In this document: positions 1 to 10,970 of the stretch, one piece after another
How the letters are laid out: every line of letters starts with the position of its first letter
Position numbering within the stretch: the stretch's first letter is position 1
DNA from: Saccharum officinarum
Taxonomy: Eukaryota; Streptophyta; Magnoliopsida; Poales; Poaceae
Assembly (NCBI GenBank): GCA_020631735.1
Contig: CM036167.1
Location: 2,794,988 to 2,858,987, forward strand
Reading direction: 5' to 3'
Length of the DNA stretch: 64,000 nt
Notes under the pieces: generated by a model
Told to the model about the DNA's origin: nothing
Database searches by the model: none
What the model saw: the letters and a program-made list of their open reading frames with translations, nothing else
Program-made: the position numbers and the translations under genes

Positions 1-567
1 AACGATGAACACCTCTATCACCACCCCCGCGCTTACCGAGTTAGCTATCTCCTCCCCACTCTCATGTACCTTGAGCTACCCGTATGCTCTAGAGCCAACC
101 ACTATGTCCTTCCCTCGAAATGCTTCTTTCTATGTTATCTTGTACTTTGATTCATATGTAAATAATATATACATCATTTTTTTGCGTTGCAACTCAGTTT
201 GTATAGAATCATATTTTTGGTCAAATAATAAAATTTTGACTTACAAATTTTTAAAGACGAAGTATACATAAAACTTGATGAAAGACAAAGGATAAAAATC
301 ATGATGACGGACGAAGGGAGTACATGAGTCATTAAGTTGCTATAAGATAATTGGTCAAATTTTCCAACTTAAGTTGCTATAAGTTGTCCCTCGAGATTTG
401 TACTACAAGTTTTGAGACTTTTTTTAGTCATGATGATATAGTTTAAATCAAGGCTTCTAGTTACTTTGGCTTTGAGATTAAAGGTAGGGAGGAGTGATGG
501 TTGCTTAGTGATGAGTAGTGACGATAATGGCTTGTTTGAGGTTTTGATGGTGTTCTCATTAGTCATT
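1..567. other. Intergenic AT-rich sequence, no gene seen
   Basis: No coding region can be supported here; the short open frames have no recognisable motifs. The stretch 'gacgaagggagta' near 312-325 resembles the outer end of a grass Stowaway-type MITE, but I could not find its partner end. Confidence 0.4.
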
Positions 568-578
568 AAGAAATATCA

Positions 579-864
579 CAAGTGAAAGGGCATCTAGCCT
601 AGTGGTTACAAGAGCATCAGTAGCATCTCAGGTCTTAGGTTTGTCTCTCCATGAGAGCGAATATTTTCAGTATTTAACGGAGTTGTGCTTCTAGTGGTAG
701 GCGATGCTCTCGTCGACAGCGAGGCGTCTATGACGACTCGTTAATCTCGAGGATTTGCCGACTTCGAAGATGCTCGTAGGGTAGTATTTCCATGCGTGCT
801 TCATAGGGGTGAGTGTGCGTGCGGTTGTGAGTGTTTTAGTTGTACTGTGTAATTCATAAAAAAA
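579..864 (+). mobile_element. tRNA-derived SINE with 11-bp target site duplication
   Basis: The left part has a pol III A-box-like sequence (TAGCCTAGTGGTT, about 595-607) and, about 30-35 nt later, a B-box-like sequence (GGTTTGTCTC, about 639-648). This is the internal promoter layout of a tRNA-derived SINE. The body ends in an A-rich tail (about 857-864). The body is flanked by a perfect direct repeat, AAGAAATATCA, at 568-578 and 865-875, the expected target site duplication of LINE-machinery retroposition. No protein is encoded. The SINE family is not identified. Confidence 0.68.
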
Positions 865-875
865 AAGAAATATCA

Positions 876-1497
876 TATGCAGGATGAAAATGAGCTGAGT
901 AGATGAAGAAAAACAAAGATGTCATCCTAGAAGGCTAGAACCTAGTTGTATCCAACAATGGGTGAGCTATATGAAGGTGTGGAGAAGGGAAGGTGAAAAG
1001 GGTAGGGTGGAGTGCCATAGCGACTCTCACATGCAAGGCGGCCACCGCTAGCATCATTTTGGAATATGAGTTGTTGCAGATTGAGGTAGCTGCACAGAGA
1101 GAAATTACCAAGATCTAGAATTTCATTTATTTATACCTTAAAAAAGGAATGCCCATGGAAAGAATGGTGAGTCAACAAATCTGAACAAGCATCGAATTGA
1201 ACACTTCCCCTTTGAACCCCCCAACCCTTACCCTAAACTGGTCCCGTCCGTACCCACCGAATTTAACCCTTTTTAGCAGGGAACACGTACCGGCACCCAA
1301 TACATCAGAGCAGCAGCAGCAGCTCGCTCTCGCTCCATGCCAACATACCACCATAAACGCAACAGCAGCAGGGGCAGCAGGCCAAGGCGAGAGAAAACTC
1401 CTGGATCTGTAGGTCTTCTTAATTCCTTGTTGCTTCGCTAGCTACACATCCCTTACCCTAAGCCCGCATCTCGCGCTCTTGGGACGGCAAACTGGCA
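876..1497 (+). promoter_or_regulatory. Upstream region and probable 5' leader of the zinc-finger gene
   Basis: No coding sequence is seen. A weak TATA-like stretch (TTTATTTATACC, about 1125-1136) lies roughly 360 nt before the start codon of the zinc-finger gene. CAG-rich sequence (about 1309-1325) lies in the presumed leader. The transcription start cannot be fixed from sequence alone. Confidence 0.3.
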
Positions 1498-2418
1498 ATG
1501 AGCGAGCAAGGCGGGGGGCAGCACGTCGGGGGCAGCCCGCCGGACACGGCCATCGAGTCCTTCTCACAGCTCCCCTTCGTCCGCCCCAAGCCCCCGCAGC
1601 CGCCGGCGTCCTCGTCCAGCCCGTCGTCGATCCGGCTGTTCGGCTTCGAGGTCCCACCCGATGCCGCCACGTCCTCCTCCGCAACCAATGATGCTACCGT
1701 GGCCAGCAGCGCCACCGCAGCGGGCGGCCAGGCGGTGGTGTCGGGTGCCGGTGCAGCAGGTGCAGGCGACGGCAGCGGCAGCGGCGGAGGGCGCAAGTTC
1801 GAGTGCCGCTACTGCTGCCGGAACTTCCCGACGTCGCAGGCGCTGGGCGGGCACCAGAACGCGCACAAGCGGGAGCGGCAGCACGCGAAGCGCGCGCAGT
1901 ACCAGAGCGCGATGGCCATGCATCACGCCCACTACCCTGGCTACCATCCCCACGCGTACCCCGCCTTCACTGCTAGCTACCAGTCCTACCACCACCGCTT
2001 CGGCATGGCGCGGTACGAGCCCCCGCCGGGACCGCCGCCGCACTACCCCTCGTGGTCCAGCCATCCCACGCAGGCTGCTGCTGCTCCGCCGGAGGTGCCC
2101 AGATACTACGGCGGGGCCGGCTCCCTGTCGCAGCCCATCAACGGCAGCCCCGTGCCGGCTGCCGCTCTCTGGCGGGTCCCGGCCGTTACCGTGGCCGCCG
2201 CGCCACTGGTTGTGCGCCAAGAGCGGCCGGCGCCGCTGTTCTTGGGCGGACGACGTGACGACGAGGCAATGGCAGGAGCAAGAAGAGGGAACGTCGTAGC
2301 AGCAGGACAGGGAGGCTCGCGTTCTTCCTCCTCGTCATCCACCTCGTCGCAGCATGAACGCCGCCGGGCAGGTGCTGCTGAGAACAGAGAGAACGTGAGT
2401 CTGGATCTCACTTTGTAA
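1498..2418 (+). CDS. C2H2 zinc-finger protein with QALGGH finger and C-terminal EAR motif (GIS/ZFP5/6/8-like)
   Basis: This is a single-exon gene of 306 aa and a likely nuclear transcriptional repressor. One plant-type C2H2 finger is visible: C103-x2-C106-x12-H119-x3-H123, with the plant-specific QALGGH core around residues 114-119 and a basic tail after it (KRERQHAKRAQ). Near the N terminus (about residues 45-52) lies IRLFGFEV, a motif found in the GIS/ZFP5/ZFP6/ZFP8 group of trichome and hormone-response regulators. The last residues are LDLTL, an LxLxL EAR repression motif that recruits TOPLESS-type co-repressors in this family. The rest is low-complexity Ser/Pro/Ala/Gly/His sequence. The start is the first ATG of a long GC-rich frame, and the single finger and short length fit the family. 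The exact orthologue and trichome role are inferred; the finger and EAR motif are seen directly. Confidence 0.93.
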   Translation: MSEQGGGQHVGGSPPDTAIESFSQLPFVRPKPPQPPASSSSPSSIRLFGFEVPPDAATSSSATNDATVASSATAAGGQAVVSGAGAAGAGDGSGSGGGRKFECRYCCRNFPTSQALGGHQNAHKRERQHAKRAQYQSAMAMHHAHYPGYHPHAYPAFTASYQSYHHRFGMARYEPPPGPPPHYPSWSSHPTQAAAAPPEVPRYYGGAGSLSQPINGSPVPAAALWRVPAVTVAAAPLVVRQERPAPLFLGGRRDDEAMAGARRGNVVAAGQGGSRSSSSSSTSSQHERRRAGAAENRENVSLDLTL

Positions 2419-3900
2419 TTCTAGAGGAACAGTGGGTGTTATCATTTAGCGGGTTCGTTCGTGCAGACTGAGAAAGCTATTATTCTCTAGCTCTTGAATT
2501 TGTCTAGGCAGCGGCGTTCAGTTCAGAGAGATTCATTTGTTGGATTTTGTCTAATTCTTGGCTTTCAATTTCTTTGTGAAAAATGTGAGACAGATGGAAG
2601 AAAAAAAAACTTGGGACTGATCGAGCGTGTAAAAGGACTGCTGCCATATTTTCCTTCATCCCCTTAACTTTTTCCCTCTTCCCTTAATTATAATTTGAGC
2701 TGCTGCGAGCCTGCGAGGAGATTCGCAATTAATTGACAGTGGTTACAGTCACAGCTCCTGGACAACCGTCCAACAAAGGTAAGAACTGCCTTGTAACACC
2801 TATGACCTATAAACTACTCCTAATCCCTTTTCACGCGATGCATTTTGGGAGCGAACCAGCTTGGAGAGTTGAATATCTTGCTTGATCAAGAACGCAGAGT
2901 CATAGAGGTTGCAAGGAAATGTGCTGAAAATTCCATCCCATTCCGTTCTTTTCACATGTTCCACCAGTAATAGACCATGAATTAGACTGTCAAAATCACC
3001 TTGCATTTTTTATGTACAATATGTCTCCTTTCCTCCAACATTTGTAGAAAGAGCTTGATAGGTCTATGTTTTGCAAGTGCCTTAAATCGAACCACGGGAG
3101 AATTATTGGCCACACCACCTCTTTAGTATAACTGTATAAGGACAAACTTTGCACGGATGCGTGGGTGTTTTCGTATGAGACGTGCACACCCAGCAAATTA
3201 GATAGTTCGGCCAACCACATTTTTGTAGCTTACTAGTAAATATGTCTGTGCATTGCAACGGGAGAAGAAAGACTATCAGACATTCATGAAAAACGATGAC
3301 AATACCGGTACATATCTATTTTCTTTTTTTGTTTTTCGCAAAACTTAAAAGCTATAGTTTATTTTTTTTATGATTAGGACATCTATAATATAAGCAAATG
3401 TTGGCTAGTACAATAATATTCTATTATGTCCATATGAAATTTAAAATAAATTTTTAATAGAATTTTTCTCCCATCACAAAGCACATAAATATTATCTTCA
3501 TACTATTTAGATATAGTTTCCTTTGTGGACCCATAATCAAGAAATGGTCTATCCGCTGATGAGGAGATCTCCTTTAAGTTTTACACATGTAACCTTTGTC
3601 GGGAAATGCACTGTTACAAATATATATTTTAGAGACAATTTTATTTAACCAGATCGGACAACAAAACAGGTCAATATTTTAGTTTAAAATTTCATTAGTT
3701 AGACCAAAGGTGTAACCGGTCACAATAAGATACACTATTCAAAATTGCATTAATATCTTGGTAGTGAGAATCTCTTTTCTTTCTTCTTAAAAGAGAGTGA
3801 ATAGTTTAAAAGATCTATATTTTATTTATTATTTGTTTTTTATATTTATGGAAACAACAGAACAAATTAGAAATATAATTAGAGGCTTTCAGCTTATAAG
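2419..3900. other. 3' flank of zinc-finger gene and AT-rich intergenic DNA
   Basis: No gene is supported. The first few hundred bases are the presumed 3' UTR and terminator of the upstream gene. A phrase common in dispersed grass repeats ('gtgcattgcaacggga', about 3249-3264) marks repeat-derived sequence. The remainder is AT-rich without recognisable ends. Confidence 0.4.
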
Positions 3901-4099
3901 CCCAAGATAATAGAAGAAAACATTAACATCCCAACGGGCTGTGCAGTCAACCACGCCAGGCCTCATTCGGCCTAGCCCAATCAGTACCCCTCCTCTCTCC
4001 GCATGGGCCAAGGCATTAGCAACTTGGGCCTGGGCCGCCATTTCATGGTGCAGCACCCTCTCCCGCAGGCCTGACTACTGTCTGAACGATCTCAGCCGC

Positions 4100-5702
4100 T
4101 AATAATCATCCGACGGCCGCAGATGCGTGAGTGAGCGCAGAACAAAACCGCGACCTGACCCAACCCTAGTTCATTTCTTCATCTCCACTCAGACTTAGAC
4201 GAGCTGCACTGCGAGCGGTATATGAACCGCTACGACGACAGCTCAGACTTTTGCCGTGGAAACGCTCCCGCAGCAGGGTACTCCAAACCGTCCAGAACAC
4301 CCGTCCGAGCGCTATTTCTAGCGGGTTCGCGTTCGTCCGCTATTTCCCATGGCCCACCTCCTGCGCAACGGTCCCCGCCCAAATCGTCGATCCGGAACCC
4401 GTGCGGCGTCACGCCCCAGCCCCGCCCCCTCCCCTCCCCTCTCCCGGCCCTCCCCGGAGTCGCGCCGCCGCCCCATCCCTCCGCGGCGTCGGTCCCCTGG
4501 CCCGCTCGTCCCCGGCCAACCGGCCCTCGCGGCAGGGCGGCGGGAGGCGGAAGGCGCCGGTTGGGGCCGGATCTGGCGCGAGTCCGGCATCCCCAAGGTC
4601 CAAGGCCCGGGTTGGCACGCATCAGCCTACATCGGGGGCCATCCTGGACAACGAAAGTGTCCCCCCTACATCGGGGGACCTCGGAGTTGGGGCTCACGAG
4701 CAGGAGGGCCGGCCCAGAAGGATTCTGCAGAAGCGGCGGCGGGGAGGTTCAGAGATCCAGGGAGCTACATCTGAGGAGAGCTCCACCGCGCGCTCCCGCC
4801 GGCGTCCTACCCCAGTCAGGTGTGTGCACTTCGCCACCCCAGCAGGTTAAGGTCCATTGACAAAGTACTTTATTCCTAGGTTCAGATCTAACCTTTTGCC
4901 ATTTAATTGAGTTCTAAAGAATCAAAATGAAGCAAAGATTATAGTATATTGTTAATGACAATCTAAAACACTGCTATACCAACAAGAGCTGCCTCCCTAG
5001 TATGCAATTTGACTGAATCGAACCTTTGTAACAATATAGATTGAAAAATTTCTGAACCTATTCAGCTTCTCAAAATGGTCTTGATGGCAGGAACATCTTC
5101 CTGATAAATGCTAATATGACCCATTAAATATGTAAGGACATTCTGAATAAATATGCAAGTAGTATACTTGATTTCTCCTATGAACGTTTACAGCAGCATC
5201 TTACTGTAAATTTGTTCTACATTTTATTTATACAAAGTTTTTGTATTCACAAAACAACACATCTAGAACTAACCATAGTTGCCATGAAGCTAAGCAATCT
5301 CTGAACTTTGCAAATCTAGCAGCTACGAACTCAAACACCAAAAGCAACAACAATTTTCTAATTGGTTCCTCTTAATGTGTGAAGACAACAGATACTTTTG
5401 GTATTAGAGGCATCAGAAAGAAATTCATTATAACTGAATTGAACACATCATGATACTTAACAAAATAGAAACTCCTAGCTAAATACTAGTGCCCTTGTAA
5501 ACAGGGAAATAATTGGACACCTAACTCGATCATTAAAAAGAGTGTCAACAATTTAGTAGTCCACGAAAGTCAGCTTCCACAAGAAACGGGTCACAAAAAC
5601 TTTTGATGGCAAAGAATGAAAGAACTGATCGAGCCAGAGGAAATAGTTGCATATATATATATATATATCCTACTTTTTACCTTTTGTGCATCTTATTTCA
5701 GG
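4100..5702 (+). other. Probable 5' leader exon and intron of the Harbinger ORF1 transcript
   Basis: A GC-rich block (about 4200-4855) is followed by an AT-rich stretch that ends in a good splice acceptor (TTATTTCAG, ending at 5701) just before the ORF1 start codon. Long open frames in the GC-rich block overlap on several frames and both strands, with no family motif, so I do not call a protein. A GC-rich non-coding first exon plus leader intron would fit a PIF/Pong-type element, but the splice is inferred. The donor is not resolved. Confidence 0.3.
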
Positions 5703-6991
5703 ATGGACCCTAGCCAGTCCAATGTTGGTGAAGGATCACAGGGGCAATTTTCTGGTGGCAACATGAATGCATACCAGCCTGCCTGGAACCCATACATGTA
5801 TGGGTACCAAGCTCCTCCAGGCTGGTTCCCCAAGGATTCCAACCCCGTCCACCCAATGTTGCAATAGTGAATCCAAGTGGCTGTGTTCCAGAAGGTTTTC
5901 AGCATGCTGAAATAGCAGGAGCAAATGTTCAGGACTCTGAGCCAGATTTGGAGGAAGTGGAAGTGCCAGCTCCCAGAGGGAAAACAAGGAAGAAAAAATC
6001 AGTTACTAGGACAAAGTTGGGTAACTTCAATCCAGATGAAGATACAAACCTTGTCAAGTCATGGCTTGAAATAAGTTGTGACCCAATTACAAGTACTGGA
6101 CAAAAAAGAGATCGCATGTGGGAGAGGATCATGCACCGGTACAATACGAGGAGAGCATCGAATCCAGAGAGGACTGTCAGGTCCCTACAGAGCCGTTGGG
6201 ACACAATCAAGGCTGAAGTTACCCTGTTTGCATCCTACTATGCAGATATCATTCGAGAGAATCCTAGCGGGATGTCGGATGCCGATAAGGTATGATTTTG
6301 TGTAGAGTAAGTTGACATTCAGTGTTTATGTTTCAATCTATGCTAACACATTTATTTCTGGTGCAGACCACTCATGCAGTAGGGAACTTTGCTGCTGTCC
6401 TGCAACGCAAGTTTGGTTACCTGCATTGTTGGAAGCTTATGAAGGATGCGCCCAAATGGCAGGATCCAAGTGCTAGAGATTTTGCATCAGCTGCTGGAGG
6501 TGAAGGATTTGGGGGAGAAAGTTCCGCAGGAGTTGAAGCGAGGAGGCCTATGGGCAGGGATGCAGCCAAAGCAGCGAGGAAGAAAGCAAATTCTGATGCA
6601 GCCTCAACATCTTCTGCCGAGTACGCAGCGAAAACGCAAGATCTTTCATTGCAAAAAAATATCTATCATGCAAGAGGAATCTGTGCGTAAGAACGATCGT
6701 TTCCAACAGCTTGCCTCCATCGATGAGCAGCGTTTTGAGGAAATGCGAAGACACAATGAAGCATTGTTGAAGCACGATGAAGCAATGTTACAGATGGAGC
6801 AGGAGAAGTTTCGGTTCATGCGTGAGCAACACGAGGAAGATAAGCTCAAAGAGGAGAAGAAAGAAGATGAAAGGATCCTCAGCATTGATCTAGATGCATG
6901 CGCACCAGCATTGCGTACTTACTACGAGATTTGTCAGCAAGAAATATTGGAGAGGCAAGCGGCAAGGCGCCGAAGGAGGGAAGGGCCCTGA
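5703..6991 (+). pseudogene. PIF/Harbinger ORF1: Myb/SANT (trihelix-like) DNA-binding protein, two single-base frameshifts
   Basis: This is the accessory DNA-binding protein that Harbinger elements need with the transposase for nuclear import and binding of the terminal repeats. The N-terminal part is Gly/Asn/Pro/Tyr-rich (GYQAPPGWFPK). A Myb/SANT-like domain follows (NPDEDTNLVKSW; GQKRDRMWERI), then a Lys/Glu-rich coiled coil (EEMRRHNEALLKHDEAM) and a basic tail. One intron is clear: donor at 6290, acceptor ending at 6366, phase preserved (ADK|TTH). The frame breaks twice by one base. The first break is in 5845-5865, where the first frame meets TAG TGA. The second is in the seven-A run near 6653-6659. 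Both sides of each break stay homologous to the family. Either the gene is recently dead or these are base-calling indels, which are common elsewhere in this contig. Confidence 0.8.
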
Positions 6992-7615
6992 AGAACATTC
7001 GGTCTTGTCAGCAAGTAATTCATTTGTCTGTCATTTGAGAACATTTGCCGTGTGTAGTCGGACTGTAATTCATTTGTGGAGGACTGTAATTTCAGAACAT
7101 TAGGCTTGTGTACTCGGGTTGTAACTTATTTGTCATTTTCAGAACATGTGTATTGTATCAAATTGAGACCATGTCTGTTGCTGTATTCAGCTTGTGTAGT
7201 CAGCTTGAGACCATGTCTGTTTGCTCCTCATTTATATATCCTGTATGTATGCACTTATATATGGCTTCATACCTTTGTTGATGTCGAATTTATGGGGACA
7301 TGTTGTCCAACTTTTCATCAGGCCTCTATGATCAGGCCCATTTCTTTTCATCAGGCCTCTCCTGCTCCTCGTTTCTTTTCACATGTTTGTCATGTAAATG
7401 CAAATACTAGAATGTCAGCTCCCCAGTTTGCAGTTTCTCTGAATTCCAGCATGTCTAGTCTCTGCCTATCTTTTGCATTTGATGTGATGATGACTTACCA
7501 TACACATTTATCATGTGACAAGCAACACATAACTAACACAGATTCCTAGAATAATGAAGCAGCATATTTATTCATAGAAATAATGAAGCTCACACCGAGA
7601 CTGTGACAAGCCTTT

Positions 7616-7935
7616 GATAAAGTTGGTTCAGTACATAACTAACAATAATGAGAGGGAGCAGGAATGTATAATCCTTGGCTGGAAGTCGATCTCTTGTTCA
7701 TTCTACTCTGATTTCATAACCACTTTTGCACACAATGAGACATATATGAAGATCCATGGTGAACTAACATATGACAGCAACATGGAACATAAGAATGCAT
7801 TCGAAGTTGGTTCAGTACATAACTAACAACACAATATTTTGCTTGGTTCAGTACATCCCATGAAGTGGTTCACTACATAACTAACAACACTTCAACTTTC
7901 TGCAAACATTAAGTGGTTCAATACATAACTAATAG
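7616..7935. repeat. Dispersed short repeats between ORF1 and transposase
   Basis: The shared 3' region of the two converging Harbinger genes contains about five imperfect copies of a ~20-bp unit, GGTTCAGTACATAACTAACA (around 7623, 7808, 7845, 7866 and 7914). A second imperfect family, with the core CAGAACAT/GAACATT and TGTAATTCATTTG, lies at about 6995-7150. No protein is encoded in 6992-7995. Confidence 0.5.
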
Positions 7936-7995
7936 GTTGAACAGGTAGGAAAAACAGAAACTAGAACTTTCTCCTTGCACTTGCTCCTAGACTGT

Positions 7996-9485
7996 TTACT
8001 GCTGCTGAGATCCCCGCCTCATCCAGTGGTGCTCGATGAGATCAGATTGTAGCTGATAGTGTGTGTTTTCGTCACGAAGCCTGTGGTGTGCAGCAACAAA
8101 TGCCGCACGGTCCGGAGTGCTGTTGTATGGAACTGCTACATCTCCAATATCATGAAAATCAGTATCAGCAGCATTGTGTTGTTCATCCTCCACGATCATG
8201 TTATGCAAAATTATGCAAGTCATCATGATATCGTTCAGCTGCGAACGGTCCCAACCATACGCGGGTCCTCGGATCACCGCAAACCGAGATTGTAGGACAC
8301 CAAATGCACGTTCAGTATCCTTGCGTGCACTTTCCTGTTGGGTGGCAAAGTGTTGGGTCTTCACCTCCATGGGGTAACGAATACTCTTAACAAAGCCCGC
8401 CCACTCAGGGTAAATCCCATCGGCAAGGTAGTACCCCATGTTATACGTCCTTCCATTGACTTCAAATGAAACAGGAGATGCACGACCCCTCAGGTAAGCC
8501 GAGAATACTGGGGATCTATGAAGGACGTTAATGTCGTTGTTACTACCAGGCATGCCAAAGTAAGCATGCCAAATCCATAGATCATGCGATGCAACCGCCT
8601 CTAAGATCATTGTTGGATGCTTACCCCTGCCCGTGAACTGACCCTTCCAAGCTGTTGGGCAATTTTTCCACTCCCAATGCATGCAGTCAATGCTACCTAG
8701 CATCCCCGGGAACCCATGTTCCTCACCCTCTTGAATAAGCCTAACTACATCGGCAGCGTTGGGTGGCCTTAGGTAATGATCCCCGAAAACCTCGATGACG
8801 GCCCGACAGAAATGTTGAAAAGATTGTCGAGCAGTTGACTCACCAATACGCACATACTCATCAATGGCATCTGCTGGGACACCAAAAGCGAGAATGCGTA
8901 TAGCAGCGACACACTTCTGCAGAGCCGATAGTCCTTCCTTGCCACAGGCATCAGGCTTCTTTTTGAAATAGTTATCATGATTTTTAACCGCCTGTTTAAT
9001 GCGTTTGAATAAATGCCGCTGCATTCGGAACCTGCAATAAAAGTTTAGGTATGAGCAACCATATGACATTGAGTGATCAGTGATCCATATTGCAAATGTA
9101 CTCAACATTACCTTCGACGGAACTGTTTGTCACTATATACTGGAGTTGCACCAAAGTAGTCGGCTTTGATCCTCCTGTGACTAGAAGGAAGGTCCCTCGG
9201 TCGAATTACCTTTGGTGGCACATCAGATCGACGGCGCCTGCTAGAACTCTCAGATTCAACCAGTTGGGTGTATGTTGCGACCTCCGCTTCCTCATCATCA
9301 CACATGAAAATAGTGTCATCGTCTTCCTCCTCTATCATCCATTGTGTCATAAAGGAGGTCGAGTAGGCATCCATGGCGTGGCTGACAGATGAGGTACATC
9401 TCACTGAATTTAGCACATTTTTCCTTGGAAATGAGGCACGAAAGATAAGAGGTTGTTCTCTATCTAATCTAAACATATGAAGCAA
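7996..9485 (-). CDS. PIF/Harbinger transposase (DDE superfamily nuclease), two exons
   Basis: This enzyme cuts and rejoins Harbinger transposons, with TTA/TAA-type target preference. Exon 1 is 9112-9485 and exon 2 is 7996-9031, separated by an 80-nt intron (9032-9111) with GT...AG ends on the minus strand. Splicing keeps the frame across QFRR-R-FRMQ and gives 469 aa without a stop. The catalytic triad is visible: first D in GSIDCMHW, second D in GSNNDINVL, E in KDTERAFGVLQSRF. The conserved block ENG-like HGFPGMLGSIDCMHW and the C-terminal IILHNMIVEDE are also present. The N-terminal part is acidic and Ser/Arg-rich. The start is the first ATG of the open exon. It is the only transposase in the window with no visible lesion. 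Confidence 0.9.
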
Positions 9486-10485
9486 TTCTCATCATTCTCA
9501 TCTTATCTACTTAGATTAGGTAAACAATTCAAAATGCCATTCAATTGTTACAAGATGTTTACATATGCAAAATCCTTTCTTGTTTCTTGAACCTATGTAA
9601 GTGTAATCAAGTTACTAAATAACTATAACTTACTGAGATAAAAATATGATCAGAGAATTGCCTTGAAACAATTCAGAATGTTTTTGTTTTCCTCATACAC
9701 ACATAAGCACAATGTTGTGTAGCGCTCTACTTTGTGATGCAGTACAAAATTGGAGGAGTTCAAATTTAGTTTTCTTTAGTTTATGAACGTATTCGTATCC
9801 AAATCCTCTAGCCAGGACAGATCATCATGGACATTCATTTTCGGTGGGGTGGAGATCCAAGCATAATCCTAACTGTTGATTGCATATTGGCTTCGTTGGT
9901 AAAGAGAGAGTGCATCTCAGCAATAATAAACTAACCTAGATTCAACGGGCGGCGGCAGGCGGCTCTGAGCGGCCAGCGGCCTTCTCCTGGCGGGCTCTCG
10001 GCGGCGAACACCTCCACGGCCTGGGGCGGGGAGGAGGACAAAGGGCCGCTGGAAGCCAGCGGGTGGCAGCGCCACGGCGGGGTCGCGCACGGTGGAGGCG
10101 CGCCCGCGCAGTCGCGCGACCGGAGCGCTGTCGTGTCCTTACCGGTGCCGCGCGGAGCGACGACCTCGGGCGCGGAGGAGGAGCGCGGTGTCCTTGCTGG
10201 GGCAGAGTGCTGGGAGGAGCAGGAGGGAGCGGACGAGGGCGCGGTGGGCGGCGGCGCTGCCCCGCTGCTGCGATGATGACTGCGAGATCGGAGGAAGAAA
10301 ATGGAAAGGGCAAGGACGTATGGATAAATAAATTCCTGACATGTGGGACCCACGGAGTGGTAGTTGATATAGAGGATGAGATAGAGTATGTATGAGTGTG
10401 GAAAAACTGTATATAGAGGAGTGACTAGGACAGAATATTCTTTTTAGAGTACGATTTTAGAGTACCACGAGTGCGGATGGTCTTA
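9486..10485. other. 5' region of the transposase gene with GC-rich block and candidate transposon end
   Basis: AT-rich sequence (9486-9930) is followed by a GC-rich block (about 9945-10275) that mirrors the GC-rich leader on the other side of the element. On the minus strand this could be a leader exon for the transposase. The reading frames in it overlap on both strands and have no family motif. The candidate terminus is 10471-10482 followed by TTA at 10483-10485. Confidence 0.3.
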
Positions 10486-10965
10486 CACCCTCACGAGCAG
10501 CCGTCGGAGGAGCGGGGCGGCGCCGGCGCGAAACGGCGGGTGGAGGCGGCACTGGTGCGGGCCCACTCGCCGGAGCACGCGCGCAACTGAGGCTGCACGC
10601 GGCTCCGTCGAGCAGCTCCACGCCGGTGCCCGGTGCGTGCGCGGGAACTTCAGCGTTGCAGGACCGCTGCGCTCTCATGGTTCATGACCCTTGCCGCGTC
10701 TGCTGGTGTCGAGGCCCAAATCATACCGATGCATGTCGATTTTTTCCTAATTTTTTTTATATATATCCCGGCCCGCGCCGATCAAAGCGCTGGCGGCCGC
10801 GCCGATCCGATCACAGGCGGCCCCGGCCGGCCTCCAGCCAAGCACCGGCCGGCTGTCACGCAACCCTGCCCCGTCCCTCTTCGCGCGTGGTTAGGAGAGG
10901 AGGTGGCAGATGCGCGGCTCGAGCCGGGAAGAAGGGTGCGGGCGGCGGTGGCTTTATTGGTTCGA
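10486..10965. other. GC-rich intergenic sequence
   Basis: GC-rich DNA in which several frames are open by composition. No motif, splice site or repeat end is convincing. It forms the immediate left flank of the copia insertion, and the TSD at 10966-10970 belongs to that insertion. Confidence 0.35.
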
Positions 10966-10970
10966 TATTG

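Larger units (their letters stand above)
4100..10482. mobile_element. PIF/Harbinger-type DNA transposon (element 1), ends only partly resolved
   Basis: The element is defined by its two hallmark genes: a Myb/trihelix-like ORF1 on + (5703-6991) and a DDE transposase on - (7996-9485), converging on a shared 1-kb 3' region. The right terminus is tentatively at 10482: an AT-rich stretch ends in '...gtgcggatggtc' followed by TTA, the three-base target preferred by PIF/Harbinger. I could not find a matching inverted end on the left, so the left coordinate is only approximate and the right end could belong to a separate MITE. Confidence 0.55.

Noticed and set aside
1564..2220. Long minus-strand frame opposite the zinc-finger gene
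   Set aside because: A shadow of the high-GC coding strand; Arg/Ala/Gly-rich with no motif.
4222..4860. Long GC-rich open frame (212 aa) upstream of Harbinger ORF1
   Set aside because: Several frames on both strands are open over the same GC-rich block and none shows a protein motif. A non-coding leader exon is more likely.
9931..10395. GC-rich frames on both strands near the end of element 1
   Set aside because: Composition-driven, overlapping, no conserved motif.
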